A DNA stretch of 64,000 nt from Vallitalea pronyensis (lineage in GTDB: Bacteria; Bacillota; Clostridia; Lachnospirales; Vallitaleaceae). A program made the translations under genes and the position numbers. Shown here one piece after another: positions 1 to 7,781 of this stretch (its first letter is position 1; every line of letters starts with the position of its first letter). The notes beneath the pieces are model-generated. The model was not told where the DNA came from, searched no databases, and worked only from the letters and a program-made list of their open reading frames with translations. The DNA lies in the NCBI RefSeq assembly GCF_018141445.1, contig NZ_CP058649.1, positions 62,001 to 126,000 of the forward strand, given 5' to 3'.

Positions 1-674
1 GTAAAGATACAGGATATATCGGTCGTGATAAGTGCTCTTGCTTAAAACAAGCCATGATTGATATTGCCTATGAGCAATCCAACATCAAAACAGCTATCCA
101 AGAGGAAAACTTTGATACGTTTTCGTTACATTATTACTCTGACGAAACGGACCCAAGGTATAACTTATCCCCGCTGGAGAATGCTCATATTGTATATGAC
201 AAATGTAAAAAATTCGTAGCCCACTTTGATAATACATTCACCAACATGATTCTCTATGGTCAAGCAGGATTAGGCAAGACCTTTTTATGCAATTGCATTG
301 CTAAGGCTCTACTGGATACCTCCCATACGGTCATCTACTTAACAGCCTTTCAGTTATTTAAGTTGTTTGAGGATTATAAGTTTAACAATGATGATTCTAA
401 GGTACCTGATGAACAGATTGAGTCAATTTTTGATTGTGATTTACTCATCATTGATGACTTGGGTACAGAACTCAATACACGCTTCACAGGTGTGGAGTTA
501 TTCAACTGTCTGAATACAAGGCTATTGAATAAGAAGTCAACCCTTATATCCACCAACCTGTCCCCCACAGATTGGTCTAAACAGTACTCTGACAGGATTG
601 TATCAAGGATATTTGGTAACTATGAACCTCTAAAATTATTTGGTTCGGATATTCGGCTTAAAAAATATACATAG
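1..674 (+). CDS. DnaC/DnaI-like replicative helicase loader ATPase (5'-truncated by window)
   Basis: The reading frame is open from base 3 and has no start inside the window, so the true start lies upstream. The first visible residues, KDTGYIGRDKCSCLKQ, match the end of the N-terminal Cys zinc-binding region of the DnaC/DnaI/IstB family, which makes an internal ATG at 54 an unlikely start. Downstream come a Walker A (GQAGLGKTF), a Walker B (LLIIDDLG) and a sensor-1-like STN segment, which is the normal AAA+ order. The family loads the replicative helicase DnaB/DnaC onto DNA. IstB transposition helpers share the fold, but the Cys motif and the absence of a transposase partner favour a chromosomal loader. 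A tRNA gene with its own promoter follows on the same strand. Confidence 0.85.
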   Translation, partial: KDTGYIGRDKCSCLKQAMIDIAYEQSNIKTAIQEENFDTFSLHYYSDETDPRYNLSPLENAHIVYDKCKKFVAHFDNTFTNMILYGQAGLGKTFLCNCIAKALLDTSHTVIYLTAFQLFKLFEDYKFNNDDSKVPDEQIESIFDCDLLIIDDLGTELNTRFTGVELFNCLNTRLLNKKSTLISTNLSPTDWSKQYSDRIVSRIFGNYEPLKLFGSDIRLKKYT

Positions 675-698
675 GATTGAAATATAAGAAATTTAATA

Positions 699-726
699 TT
701 GACTATTTTAATTATAGTGATATAAT
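699..726 (+). promoter_or_regulatory. Sigma-A-type promoter for tRNA-Arg
   Basis: TTGACT (699-704) and TATAAT (721-726) are separated by 16 bp and end 14 bp before the mature tRNA 5' end. This is a near-consensus housekeeping promoter placed correctly for the tRNA. Confidence 0.75.
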
Positions 727-740
727 AGATGAAGTGATGC

Positions 741-814
741 GCACGTGTGGCTCAATTGGATAGAGCATCCGGCTTCGGACCGGAGGGTTGTGGGTTCGAG
801 TCCTACCACGTGTG
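741..814 (+). tRNA. tRNA-Arg (anticodon TCG)
   Basis: A full cloverleaf can be drawn: acceptor GCACGTG/CACGTGT (one G-U pair), D-stem GCTC/GAGC, anticodon stem TCCGG/CCGGA with loop CTTCGGA giving anticodon TCG, T-stem GTGGG/CCTAC with loop TTCGAGT, and discriminator G814. CCA is not encoded. The anticodon reads CGA and probably other CGN Arg codons. A degenerate copy of its 3' half lies at 3155-3187, which suggests this tRNA served as an integration site. Confidence 0.95.
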
Positions 815-900
815 TTATTGAAAGCCTATGTTTACGACTGATTCGTATGCATAGGTTATTTAATTAAAAATGTTTAGTATCTATAAAATAAGGCTTAGAA

Positions 901-927
901 AAGTTCCAGGTATTATACCTGGAACTT
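901..927. terminator. Strong hairpin between tRNA-Arg and orphan gene
   Basis: A perfect 12-bp stem (AAGTTCCAGGTA / TACCTGGAACTT) with a 3-nt loop. On the minus strand it is followed by TTTTC and lies 77 bp after the stop codon of the 1004-2917 gene, so it could terminate that gene. It may also stop read-through from the tRNA. The T-run is weak on both strands. Confidence 0.6.
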
Positions 928-1003
928 ATTTGCGCAATACAAATATTTAATGAATAGTTTAATTATAAATAATCACTAGCGTTAATTATTCCGTACAAAA
1001 ATC

Positions 1004-2917
1004 TCAAACCACATCATCTATTAGGTTATTGTCATATGCTAAACAAAAATCATCGTTTATTTTTATAACTGATAGGATAAATAGCCTTAAAAATATCATA
1101 TAATTTTGTCTATGTATTTTTTCATCATCACCAATATTTGGTTGAGTATGGCTATATTTATTTCTTAAATCTAACCCATTATTAAATTGGGATTTATTAA
1201 GATAATAGTTGATATAGTCTTGTTCTGGTCTTGAAAACAATAAATCTTCAAATTCAACCATATTTTTATCAGCTAGACAATCAATAATAGTCCTTTCTGA
1301 TTGAGAATATCTCCAATAGCTAACTACTTCATTATTATATAAATCTTTTAAAATCAGAATGAGAGGTTTATTACTTAAAATTATATATCCATTATTATCA
1401 GTTGATAAATATTTATTATCAACAAGCCATTTGACATCTGTGATACAATAATCGGCATATTCATTGAGATTGACTTTTTCATTACATAATAATTCATAAT
1501 AGCTATCATAAGATTTTTTTGATTTTTCATTATAGCCTAAACCACTTTGGTCGGAAAAGAGTAAAAATGTAACATACTTATACTCATCGCCAACACCATA
1601 GACATATTTCTTACTTACTATCGATGGTATGGCTTTATATATAAGGTGTTCAGAACTAATTTCAAGTAACTCAAAGTCAATTTTTCCTTCTTGAACAAAC
1701 AAAGAGAATTGCTTAAGTACAAACTCCATAGCTGGCATAATATTAGTGCATTTCTCAAGAAAAGTAGAATTTGTTGAAGGCATACTAACCTTAAAATTTT
1801 GAACATTAAATTCATTAGAAAGATATATCTCAAAGAACCATTCAATAACTTCTTCAAGTCTAATCCCAATGCTAAATAATTCATTGTAATATCCGGTCAA
1901 TTGAAGTAATGTTAAAATATTCATTCGCTCAAAGGCTATTCCTTTTCTATAAGCATTTCTTGAAGAAGTAATTATAAATCTCTCAAATACGCCCATCTGA
2001 TTAAATTTATTAACAAATATACATCTCATCTGTAAATCTACATAGTCAAACAAATAAATAAAATTATTTAATAGAGTTGCATAATCCATATTTTCTTCAA
2101 GCCATCTTGTACTATATGTTAAAGTTAATGATTGCCCCTCCATCTTAGTGATAACTTCACTATGCTGTGTTTTGGAAAAATGCACAATTGTTTCCATAAG
2201 CATACCAGAATTTTCATTAAACAACTGCTTTTCTAGTTCTTCAACTTTCTTTTTTGATTTCAATAAAGTTCTGTTAGTTATTTCAATTTTATCTTTATTA
2301 CTTTGAATATTAGCAATCAGTCTCAAATAGTTCAAGTTTGGTTTATCAGAGTTTATATAATTACAAATTATAGTTTCTTTATCTGCATTGCTTAGTTCTT
2401 TTGGAAAATATAAAGGCTCTTTTTCATTAATATGTCTTATCTCAAACTTATCTAATAATAGTTCGGCAGATGAAAAATCCTTAAGCATATAATCTCTAAT
2501 AATCTTTCCAAAGTGTTCTGTAACCTTTTTGTATTTTAATAATTCGCATAGCCATACTTTAGATGAAGTTATAAACTCTCGAAATTTAGCATCTGATATA
2601 TTTTTGTATATCTTAAATTTTTCAATTAACTCCCAAAAATCACTTGAATACTCTATATCAACATCATTATAAAATGTTATAAAATTGGCAGAGGTTATTG
2701 ATTTAAAATATTTGGCTATAATTCTCAAATAATATTTAATAATACTTTCGTTATAAGCTTTATCATTAAAATATTTTATAGCATTATAAAGTTCAATTAT
2801 GTCATTAATATTTACAATCTCTTTTCCTAATTCATATTCTCTAAATAGCTCCTTACTATTTTTCAAATGACAGTTATAAGACATATCACTACTGGAATAA
2901 TATTTTACTCTTTTCAT
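1004..2917 (-). CDS. Orphan 637-aa protein with C-terminal HEPN-like RNxxxH motif
   Basis: I do not recognise the family. The protein is Lys/Asn/Ile/Tyr rich and its DNA is visibly more AT-rich than the neighbouring genes, a sign of transfer. Start: ATG preceded by GTAGGTGA. A short coiled-coil-like stretch lies around residues 205-240. Near the C-terminus is LDLRNKYSHTQ (Arg585, His590), followed by a hydrophobic helix (LRLFILSVIKINDDF). This RX4H arrangement resembles HEPN RNases found in abortive-infection and toxin proteins, but only the motif is seen, not a proven domain. There is no signal peptide or membrane segment. It is a single gene between tRNA-Arg and a tRNA-like repeat, so a small integrated island or defence-type cargo is possible (inference). 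Confidence 0.7.
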   Translation of the reverse strand: MKRVKYYSSSDMSYNCHLKNSKELFREYELGKEIVNINDIIELYNAIKYFNDKAYNESIIKYYLRIIAKYFKSITSANFITFYNDVDIEYSSDFWELIEKFKIYKNISDAKFREFITSSKVWLCELLKYKKVTEHFGKIIRDYMLKDFSSAELLLDKFEIRHINEKEPLYFPKELSNADKETIICNYINSDKPNLNYLRLIANIQSNKDKIEITNRTLLKSKKKVEELEKQLFNENSGMLMETIVHFSKTQHSEVITKMEGQSLTLTYSTRWLEENMDYATLLNNFIYLFDYVDLQMRCIFVNKFNQMGVFERFIITSSRNAYRKGIAFERMNILTLLQLTGYYNELFSIGIRLEEVIEWFFEIYLSNEFNVQNFKVSMPSTNSTFLEKCTNIMPAMEFVLKQFSLFVQEGKIDFELLEISSEHLIYKAIPSIVSKKYVYGVGDEYKYVTFLLFSDQSGLGYNEKSKKSYDSYYELLCNEKVNLNEYADYCITDVKWLVDNKYLSTDNNGYIILSNKPLILILKDLYNNEVVSYWRYSQSERTIIDCLADKNMVEFEDLLFSRPEQDYINYYLNKSQFNNGLDLRNKYSHTQPNIGDDEKIHRQNYMIFLRLFILSVIKINDDFCLAYDNNLIDDVV

Positions 2918-3154
2918 TATTCACCTACTCACTTCTTAATGGAAAATACGTGCTTACAATACCCACAAATATTTAGAACACATAATTATACTATCAAATA
3001 AATCTTTATTATTCAAGAAATATTCTCACTAAAGGCTCTATTACTAATCCTCTTAAATTATATCTAGCAAAAACAGAGCCAGAACATTCGTTCCCATTAG
3101 GAAGTGTTATTTATATGATATAGTATTATATATAAGTTTTTTCGTACATGGTAA

Positions 3155-3187
3155 CTTCGGATCAGAGGGTTGTGGATTCGAGTCCTA
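3155..3187 (+). repeat. Degenerate copy of tRNA-Arg 3' half (possible attachment-site remnant)
   Basis: 33 bases match tRNA-Arg positions 773-805 at 30 of 33, covering the anticodon loop, variable region and T-arm. The acceptor 3' strand and the whole 5' half are missing or unrecognisable. Direct repeats of a tRNA 3' half are typical scars of integrase-mediated insertion. Here they bracket about 2.4 kb containing only the 1004-2917 gene; no integrase is visible. A simple decayed tRNA duplicate is the alternative. The rest of 2918-3229 shows no gene. Confidence 0.7.
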
Positions 3188-3190
3188 TAG

Positions 3191-3231
3191 AAAAACCTAG
3201 GTTTACAAAAGTGTAGACCTAGGTTTTTTTT
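3191..3231. terminator. Bidirectional Rho-independent terminator
   Basis: Inverted repeat AACCTAGGTTTACA / TGTAGACCTAGGTT with a 4-nt loop, flanked by an A-run on the left and a T-run on the right. It directly abuts the stop of the minus-strand methyltransferase, so it terminates that gene and can also work for the plus strand. Confidence 0.85.
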
Positions 3232-4054
3232 ATTCTGTTTTTCTACCAACATACAAAGCATGTGCACATGTTTCAATAATAGCAGATTCTTCAGCTGTTT
3301 TATCAATTAACTTAATAATTGAATTGTACATTTCTTCATTATTATCTTTTAATTTTAGTATTTCTTCTTCTCTATTGAAACCAAACCCTCTTATTGAACG
3401 GATGCATTCTTTCTTGAAACCAATGGAGTGAGTGAGTTCTTCCAACTCTCTTGTTCTTGGATAATATCCCTCTTGAAATCCTTTCGTATCTTTATTAATA
3501 AAGACTCCTGAATCAAATACTTGCTTTAGATTCTCTTTACCTACATGACTTGGTGCATAAAAAAATCTATCTATTATTCCAATAGTACCCGAAAGATAAG
3601 GAATATAACTAGCAATTATTAAGCCATTTTGTTTTAATATCCTATGTACTTCCTTCAAACAACGTATTCTCTCATCATATTTGGTCAAATGATATAATGG
3701 TCCCATTAATAAAACTACATCAAAGCTATCATCATCATATATACTTAAGTCAATAGCATTAACTTCGTTTATTGCTTCAACATTTGTTAATGCCAGTTTA
3801 TCAATCTTAGCTCTAGCTTGATTTAATAATTCTTTGGATATATCTGCTAAACTCATCAAATACCCTAATTTTGCTAATTCTATGGTATAACGACCTGGTC
3901 CTCCACCTAAATCCAATATCTTATCATCATCATTTAAGTACTTCATAATTATTTTTTTAGTTAATTCAAACTCTAATTTGCCACTCGGAGCATCCAACCT
4001 ACTCCATTCATTAAACTGAGTATAATAAGACTTTACTTTTGAAAAATCTGTCAT
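3230..4054 (-). CDS. Class I SAM-dependent methyltransferase
   Basis: 274 aa. Motif I ILDLGGGPGRYTIELA lies around residues 45-60. An acidic post-II position (LADIS) and LLMGPLYHL follow, as in small-molecule methyltransferases of the Methyltransf_11/25 type. The start ATG is preceded by AAGGAG at good spacing. The substrate cannot be read from sequence. The gene stands alone between terminators. No membrane segment or fused domain is visible. Confidence 0.85.
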   Translation of the reverse strand: MTDFSKVKSYYTQFNEWSRLDAPSGKLEFELTKKIIMKYLNDDDKILDLGGGPGRYTIELAKLGYLMSLADISKELLNQARAKIDKLALTNVEAINEVNAIDLSIYDDDSFDVVLLMGPLYHLTKYDERIRCLKEVHRILKQNGLIIASYIPYLSGTIGIIDRFFYAPSHVGKENLKQVFDSGVFINKDTKGFQEGYYPRTRELEELTHSIGFKKECIRSIRGFGFNREEEILKLKDNNEEMYNSIIKLIDKTAEESAIIETCAHALYVGRKTE

Positions 4055-4724
4055 TAAAATATTCTCCTTTCATCCAACGGAAATTACTTTATGCATATAT
4101 AAACTTCCCAACTACCTAGCGTGCTATAACTGAGGGTTTTCATAGCATAAGACATTATGAACATCTTCTCAAATCAATGAGTATAAATATTTTTGCACTA
4201 AAGGAAAATTGTCACATCACCTTACATATTTAACATATACTACCAATACAAATTTCATTTGTCAAGATACTATTTATTTGAGTTTCCCCTTTTCTTAATA
4301 GGACTCAATGATACAAGTTTTCCTGCAAGAATGTTATCCACAGATTGCATAATTTAGCATAAAAATAAGTAAAATATCCGAATCCCTGGTTATAATTAAG
4401 TTCCCTCTAACCCATTACAAAAAGGCGATATTTTACTTATGCTTAATAATAACATTTTCTGTAAATCGCCAGCAATAGCTCCTTTAAAAATAATAAAGAG
4501 CAATGAAAAGGCTAGGGTCAGCCCTAGCCTAACTTTTGCTTAAATCCTCTGCTTCTTTGCTTATAAAGTGAAATATGTAATTAAAATCCGTTATTTACAA
4601 TCTAATGTTTTATGTATTCTATTTAATACTTTTGTACACATATATCTTTAGAAAAACATGTACAGATATATGCCTAATATCAAAATTAAATAGCTTTTAG
4701 TATATCTGGTCTGTGTTTTCTTCA
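4055..4724. other. 670-bp gene-free region with a 14-bp inverted repeat (4365-4378 / 4427-4440)
   Basis: No convincing ORF. The arms ATAAGTAAAATATC and GATATTTTACTTAT are perfect complements separated by 48 bp, which could be the relic of a small mobile element or a regulatory hairpin. A further hairpin lies at 4509-4530. Confidence 0.5.
4509..4536. terminator. Terminator-like hairpin
   Basis: Perfect 9-bp stem AGGCTAGGG / CCCTAGCCT with a 4-nt loop TCAG, followed on the plus strand by AACTTTT. On the minus strand it is followed by TTTTC. It lies about 190 bp downstream of the lectin gene and probably ends minus-strand transcription there. Confidence 0.55.
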
Positions 4725-5135
4725 TTAAGGATAGGACCTTATTGCTGTACCGTTCCAACGAATTTCAATGCATGCATTACTTGAAGCTTTTAAATATGCC
4801 CCATAGTGACCTTGTGTATGTGTTTGCCAATAAACATGTCCATTAGCAGCATACATAACAAGATTACCATCTGTTTGCATAATTAATTTGTCTACTCTTG
4901 CACCGACTGTTCCAGTACTCCAAAGTGCGAATCCAAATTGGTTATACATAACAAGGTTACCATCTGTTTGCATGCGTAAGTAAAACTGACCATTGTGAGA
5001 TATTAAGAATTGACCTGGCGTTAGAGATTCTCCTGGTCTTAGTACATTCTCTCCATGAGCAGCAAAGCAAGTTGAAGTTGCCATAAGCATAATGAGCAAA
5101 GCAATAAGACTTGCAGCTATTTTTTTAGTTTTCAC
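4725..5135 (-). CDS. Secreted bulb-type (D-mannose-binding) lectin-domain protein
   Basis: The likely start is GTG at 5135, not the in-frame ATG at 5162, because a consensus TTAGGAGGT lies between the two and sits at ideal distance from the GTG. The product is 136 aa. It begins with the signal peptide MKTKKIAASLIALLIMLMAT followed by a cleavage-type CFA-AHG. The mature part has two clear QxDGNLVxY-type motifs (MQTDGNLVMY twice) and a third degenerate one (NACIEIRW), the three-fold beta-prism II pattern of monocot mannose lectins. Bacterial members include bacteriocins (lectin-like) and adhesins. The protein is a single, short, secreted domain, so carbohydrate binding or a lectin-like bacteriocin role are both possible. 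Confidence 0.88.
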   Translation of the reverse strand: MKTKKIAASLIALLIMLMATSTCFAAHGENVLRPGESLTPGQFLISHNGQFYLRMQTDGNLVMYNQFGFALWSTGTVGARVDKLIMQTDGNLVMYAANGHVYWQTHTQGHYGAYLKASSNACIEIRWNGTAIRSYP

Positions 5136-5473
5136 TGTTTGACCTCCTAATTCTTTTATCATTCATTGATACAATTGTATAAATCTAATTCAGAAGCTAA
5201 AAAATATGTAGTAGCAACTTTTCAAAGATCACATATGCAATTTAATCAATTGGTTAAATGAAAACTAGTTTTCAAAATTATGTAAGAGCTCTATGCATAT
5301 AATAGCATTAAACAGATGAAAAAAATGTAAAAATATAAAATCTTAATTAGATATTATATATTATTAATTAAATTTAATATTTATTTAATTTAAGAAAGTA
5401 TATTCTCTAATTTTAGGATTAAACATTTAATTAAATAAATATTTTAATTCTAATGTGTTTTATTATTACTTGA
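5136..5473. promoter_or_regulatory. AT-rich upstream region of lectin gene with 14-bp palindrome (5260-5273)
   Basis: No gene. A perfect palindrome GAAAACTAGTTTTC lies about 125 bp upstream of the lectin start and could be an operator. The rest is extremely AT-rich with no further recognisable site. Confidence 0.35.
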
Positions 5474-6454
5474 TTAGAACCCATGATAATTAGTAAGTAA
5501 TCTTAAAGCACATATTGAACTATCAATTATTCGGTTTTTTTGAGTTCTCCATGAATTAGACAGCGGAAAATAAAATCCTCTTGGTCGCTTAATCATATCC
5601 CAAAGCCCCTCTGAATTGCGTTGATTCCAAATCCATTGATAATACGGCGTTTCATATGTATTCCAACTCTTAAAACGTTTATATATTGTTAATAACCGTA
5701 ACCATTTATAGAAATCCTTGGTATCATGTATTGAAACGCTTTTTGTTGGACTTCCCTCATAAATATAATACATCCCGTCTTCTTTATGCATACAATAATC
5801 CAACATTTTCTTATCCAGTGTTGGTGAAAGGATATCTTTCTGTGAAGTGAGCAAAAGTATCGTATAATAATTGTAAAAAGGTAGTTTTCTTTTTGTATTG
5901 ATTTTGAAATAATTGTATTGTGTTTCCATCTCTATATCTGAGTTATAAGTGCCTTCAGCAAATGATGATTGAGTAAAATATCGCCATAACTCAACATGCT
6001 TTCTTAATAATGGGTTCTTGGGATCAACCAAAGATAATATCGAAGCAGATACTAAAGGCATAAATATTTCCAGCCACCATCTTGGGTTGTCGTGTTTCTC
6101 ACAACGTTGGTGCCATATTTCTTCACCTCTTAGTATTGTTTCAATAAAATTGCACACTTTAATCAAGCAAGGATGCTTAGGGTCTAGCCCAATATTCAGA
6201 CATCGTCTTATCATTTCTTCCGTATACCCGTGAAACTCTCCCCAATAACCTGATTGCGTTTGTGTCTTTTCAATTTCTCTGACAAAGCTATGTTCTAGAA
6301 CTTTTTCATAGGCACTTACATATGCTTTTTCAGATGGATCAACTTTTTTGAATTCCTTTAACAAGATAAAATATGGAATAGGGTCTGGTTTCATATTAAG
6401 CAATGTATCAACCATTAATTGAATGTCATGATTTATTTTTGATCTATCAACCAT
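5474..6454 (-). CDS. Hypothetical protein, possibly alpha/alpha-toroid (terpene cyclase/prenyltransferase-like)
   Basis: 326 aa from ATG 6454 (residue 19 of the longer frame from 6508). This start has GGAG 10 nt upstream, whereas the longer frame has no ribosome binding site; however its extra N-terminus is hydrophobic, so a signal anchor cannot be fully excluded. The protein is rich in Trp/Tyr and has two QxxxGxW-like motifs (QTQSGYW near residue 65 and QRNSEGLW near residue 276), reminiscent of QW repeats in squalene-hopene cyclase-type toroids. The DXDD catalytic motif of cyclases is not evident. The function is unknown and the resemblance is weak. Confidence 0.6.
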   Translation of the reverse strand: MVDRSKINHDIQLMVDTLLNMKPDPIPYFILLKEFKKVDPSEKAYVSAYEKVLEHSFVREIEKTQTQSGYWGEFHGYTEEMIRRCLNIGLDPKHPCLIKVCNFIETILRGEEIWHQRCEKHDNPRWWLEIFMPLVSASILSLVDPKNPLLRKHVELWRYFTQSSFAEGTYNSDIEMETQYNYFKINTKRKLPFYNYYTILLLTSQKDILSPTLDKKMLDYCMHKEDGMYYIYEGSPTKSVSIHDTKDFYKWLRLLTIYKRFKSWNTYETPYYQWIWNQRNSEGLWDMIKRPRGFYFPLSNSWRTQKNRIIDSSICALRLLTNYHGF

Positions 6455-6585
6455 CAACTTCACACTCCAAAATAAAATAAGTATCATGCACCCATAGTAA
6501 TACAACATAAAAAATGAGTCAATGTCTATAGATATGTTGTTCTAATAGTTGTTGCATGCATATGTATATCATTTATTGCTAAATG

Positions 6586-6622
6586 GGCTGTCCCAAATTA
6601 TAATGCTTTTGAGACAACCCAA
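6586..6622 (-). terminator. Rho-independent terminator downstream of lipoprotein gene
   Basis: Minus-strand RNA forms UGGGUUGUCUCAAA / UUUGGGACAGCCCA, using G-U pairs that work only on this strand, followed by a short T-rich tract. The core GGCTGTC-type stem recurs in other terminators or inverted repeats of the window (24931-25013, 27762-27950, 29097-29163). Confidence 0.65.
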
Positions 6623-6667
6623 TTTCATAGGTTCAATAATTTCTATAATAAAATCATCATCATCCAT

Positions 6668-7459
6668 CTACTCTGCTTCAAACAACGTATAACCAAATTC
6701 AAAAGGTGTTATGTCTCCTTCTTCTACATTGAGTAAGATAACCTTATGAAACTCAGAAAGTCCTTTGCCTTCTTTATAGGTTCTTATTTCTTTGTACGTT
6801 TCATCAGGGTAATCTGCCATGTCTGCAATCTTTGTTTCCGTTTTCACCATGGATTTCCCTTTTTCATCGTTGGATACTTCTGTTATGGTTGTCTCAGCAT
6901 CATAACTTTTATTATCAATGGTTACCTTTTGTGTCCATTTATTGCCTTCTTCTATAGGCGTCTTTAACACAACATGTTCTTTCATATTGGATTGTGAGAA
7001 TCGAATGGTTTCATTCTTCACTATTTCCTTAACGGCATCATGGGTAATCACATAAGACACTTCTAAGCTACGCTCTTCTTTACTAAGTCCCTCACCACCA
7101 CTTACGTCTTCAATTTCTCCCATAAAACTTAATGCCAATTGATGGTCTTCCTTAGTGACCTGATCCACTGTAAGAAGTTGACCATATTCTACGGTACCGG
7201 AATAATTAAACGCCATCCCTTCTTGTGCTGGAAAATATTGAGCAAGTTCTTCACTATAAGGTTCATTCATTGTATTGTTGTCATCCGTCGATTCATCATC
7301 ATTATTTCCTTCATCTGTGTTATCTTCTATGTTTGTTCCATCTTCGTCAGGCACCTTATCTTCATTGTCATATGAATTCAAACCCGTGCAACCGATTAAC
7401 CCAGCGGTTATGCCTAACATGCATGTAGCCAGTATAATTTTTCTAATAATAGATGTCAT
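6668..7459 (-). CDS. Lipoprotein of unknown function with acidic linker
   Basis: Start ATG 7459 (MTSIIRK) is preferred for its nearby AAGGGATGG; an in-frame ATG at 7477 is possible. The signal peptide ends in the lipobox LIGC, so the mature protein is lipid-anchored outside the membrane. It is followed by a Asp/Glu/Asn-rich linker of about 45 residues and a beta-rich domain (about 190 aa) with FPAQEGMAFNYSG at its start, like many Clostridial 'FPL.G..W.Y.G' lipoproteins. No catalytic motif is visible. It stands alone, with a terminator after it. Confidence 0.8.
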   Translation of the reverse strand: MTSIIRKIILATCMLGITAGLIGCTGLNSYDNEDKVPDEDGTNIEDNTDEGNNDDESTDDNNTMNEPYSEELAQYFPAQEGMAFNYSGTVEYGQLLTVDQVTKEDHQLALSFMGEIEDVSGGEGLSKEERSLEVSYVITHDAVKEIVKNETIRFSQSNMKEHVVLKTPIEEGNKWTQKVTIDNKSYDAETTITEVSNDEKGKSMVKTETKIADMADYPDETYKEIRTYKEGKGLSEFHKVILLNVEEGDITPFEFGYTLFEAE

Positions 7460-7781
7460 CTTTCCATCCCTTTCCATATTGTCTTACGCCTTATAACGTA
7501 TCATCAAAAAGCCGCGTTATAAAGAATGTCTATTAATCTCACATGTTTAGTATGTGTAGAATGCTACGTATATAGTCACTAAGATATAATCCTATGATGC
7601 TTTGCTTATGAACCACCTCCTACTATACGACCTTATTATAGTAGAAAGCTATTAATATAGCATTACAAAATAGTTAAAGTTCTCTTGGAAGCTTGTTACA
7701 TGTGATATTAAAAAGAGACTTGTTACGTTAGGAAAGTAGCTTCAAGCATCTATTAGAAGATACTGTTTATCATCATTCTAG
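7460..7781. other. 322-bp intergenic region with a motif shared with 19341-19360
   Basis: No gene is seen. The sequence CGTTAGGAAAGTA (7726-7738) is repeated exactly at 19345-19357, in both cases next to a hairpin and downstream of minus-strand genes. It may be part of a 3' processing or small structured element. Confidence 0.35.

Noticed and set aside
3097-3306. 69-codon minus-strand frame near the half-tRNA repeat
   Set aside because: Overlaps the terminator and the methyltransferase gene in a different frame, with no initiation signal.
7139-7496. Several plus-strand frames of about 70 codons over the lipoprotein gene
   Set aside because: They are shadows of the acidic Asp/Asn-rich linker in other frames and lack initiation signals.
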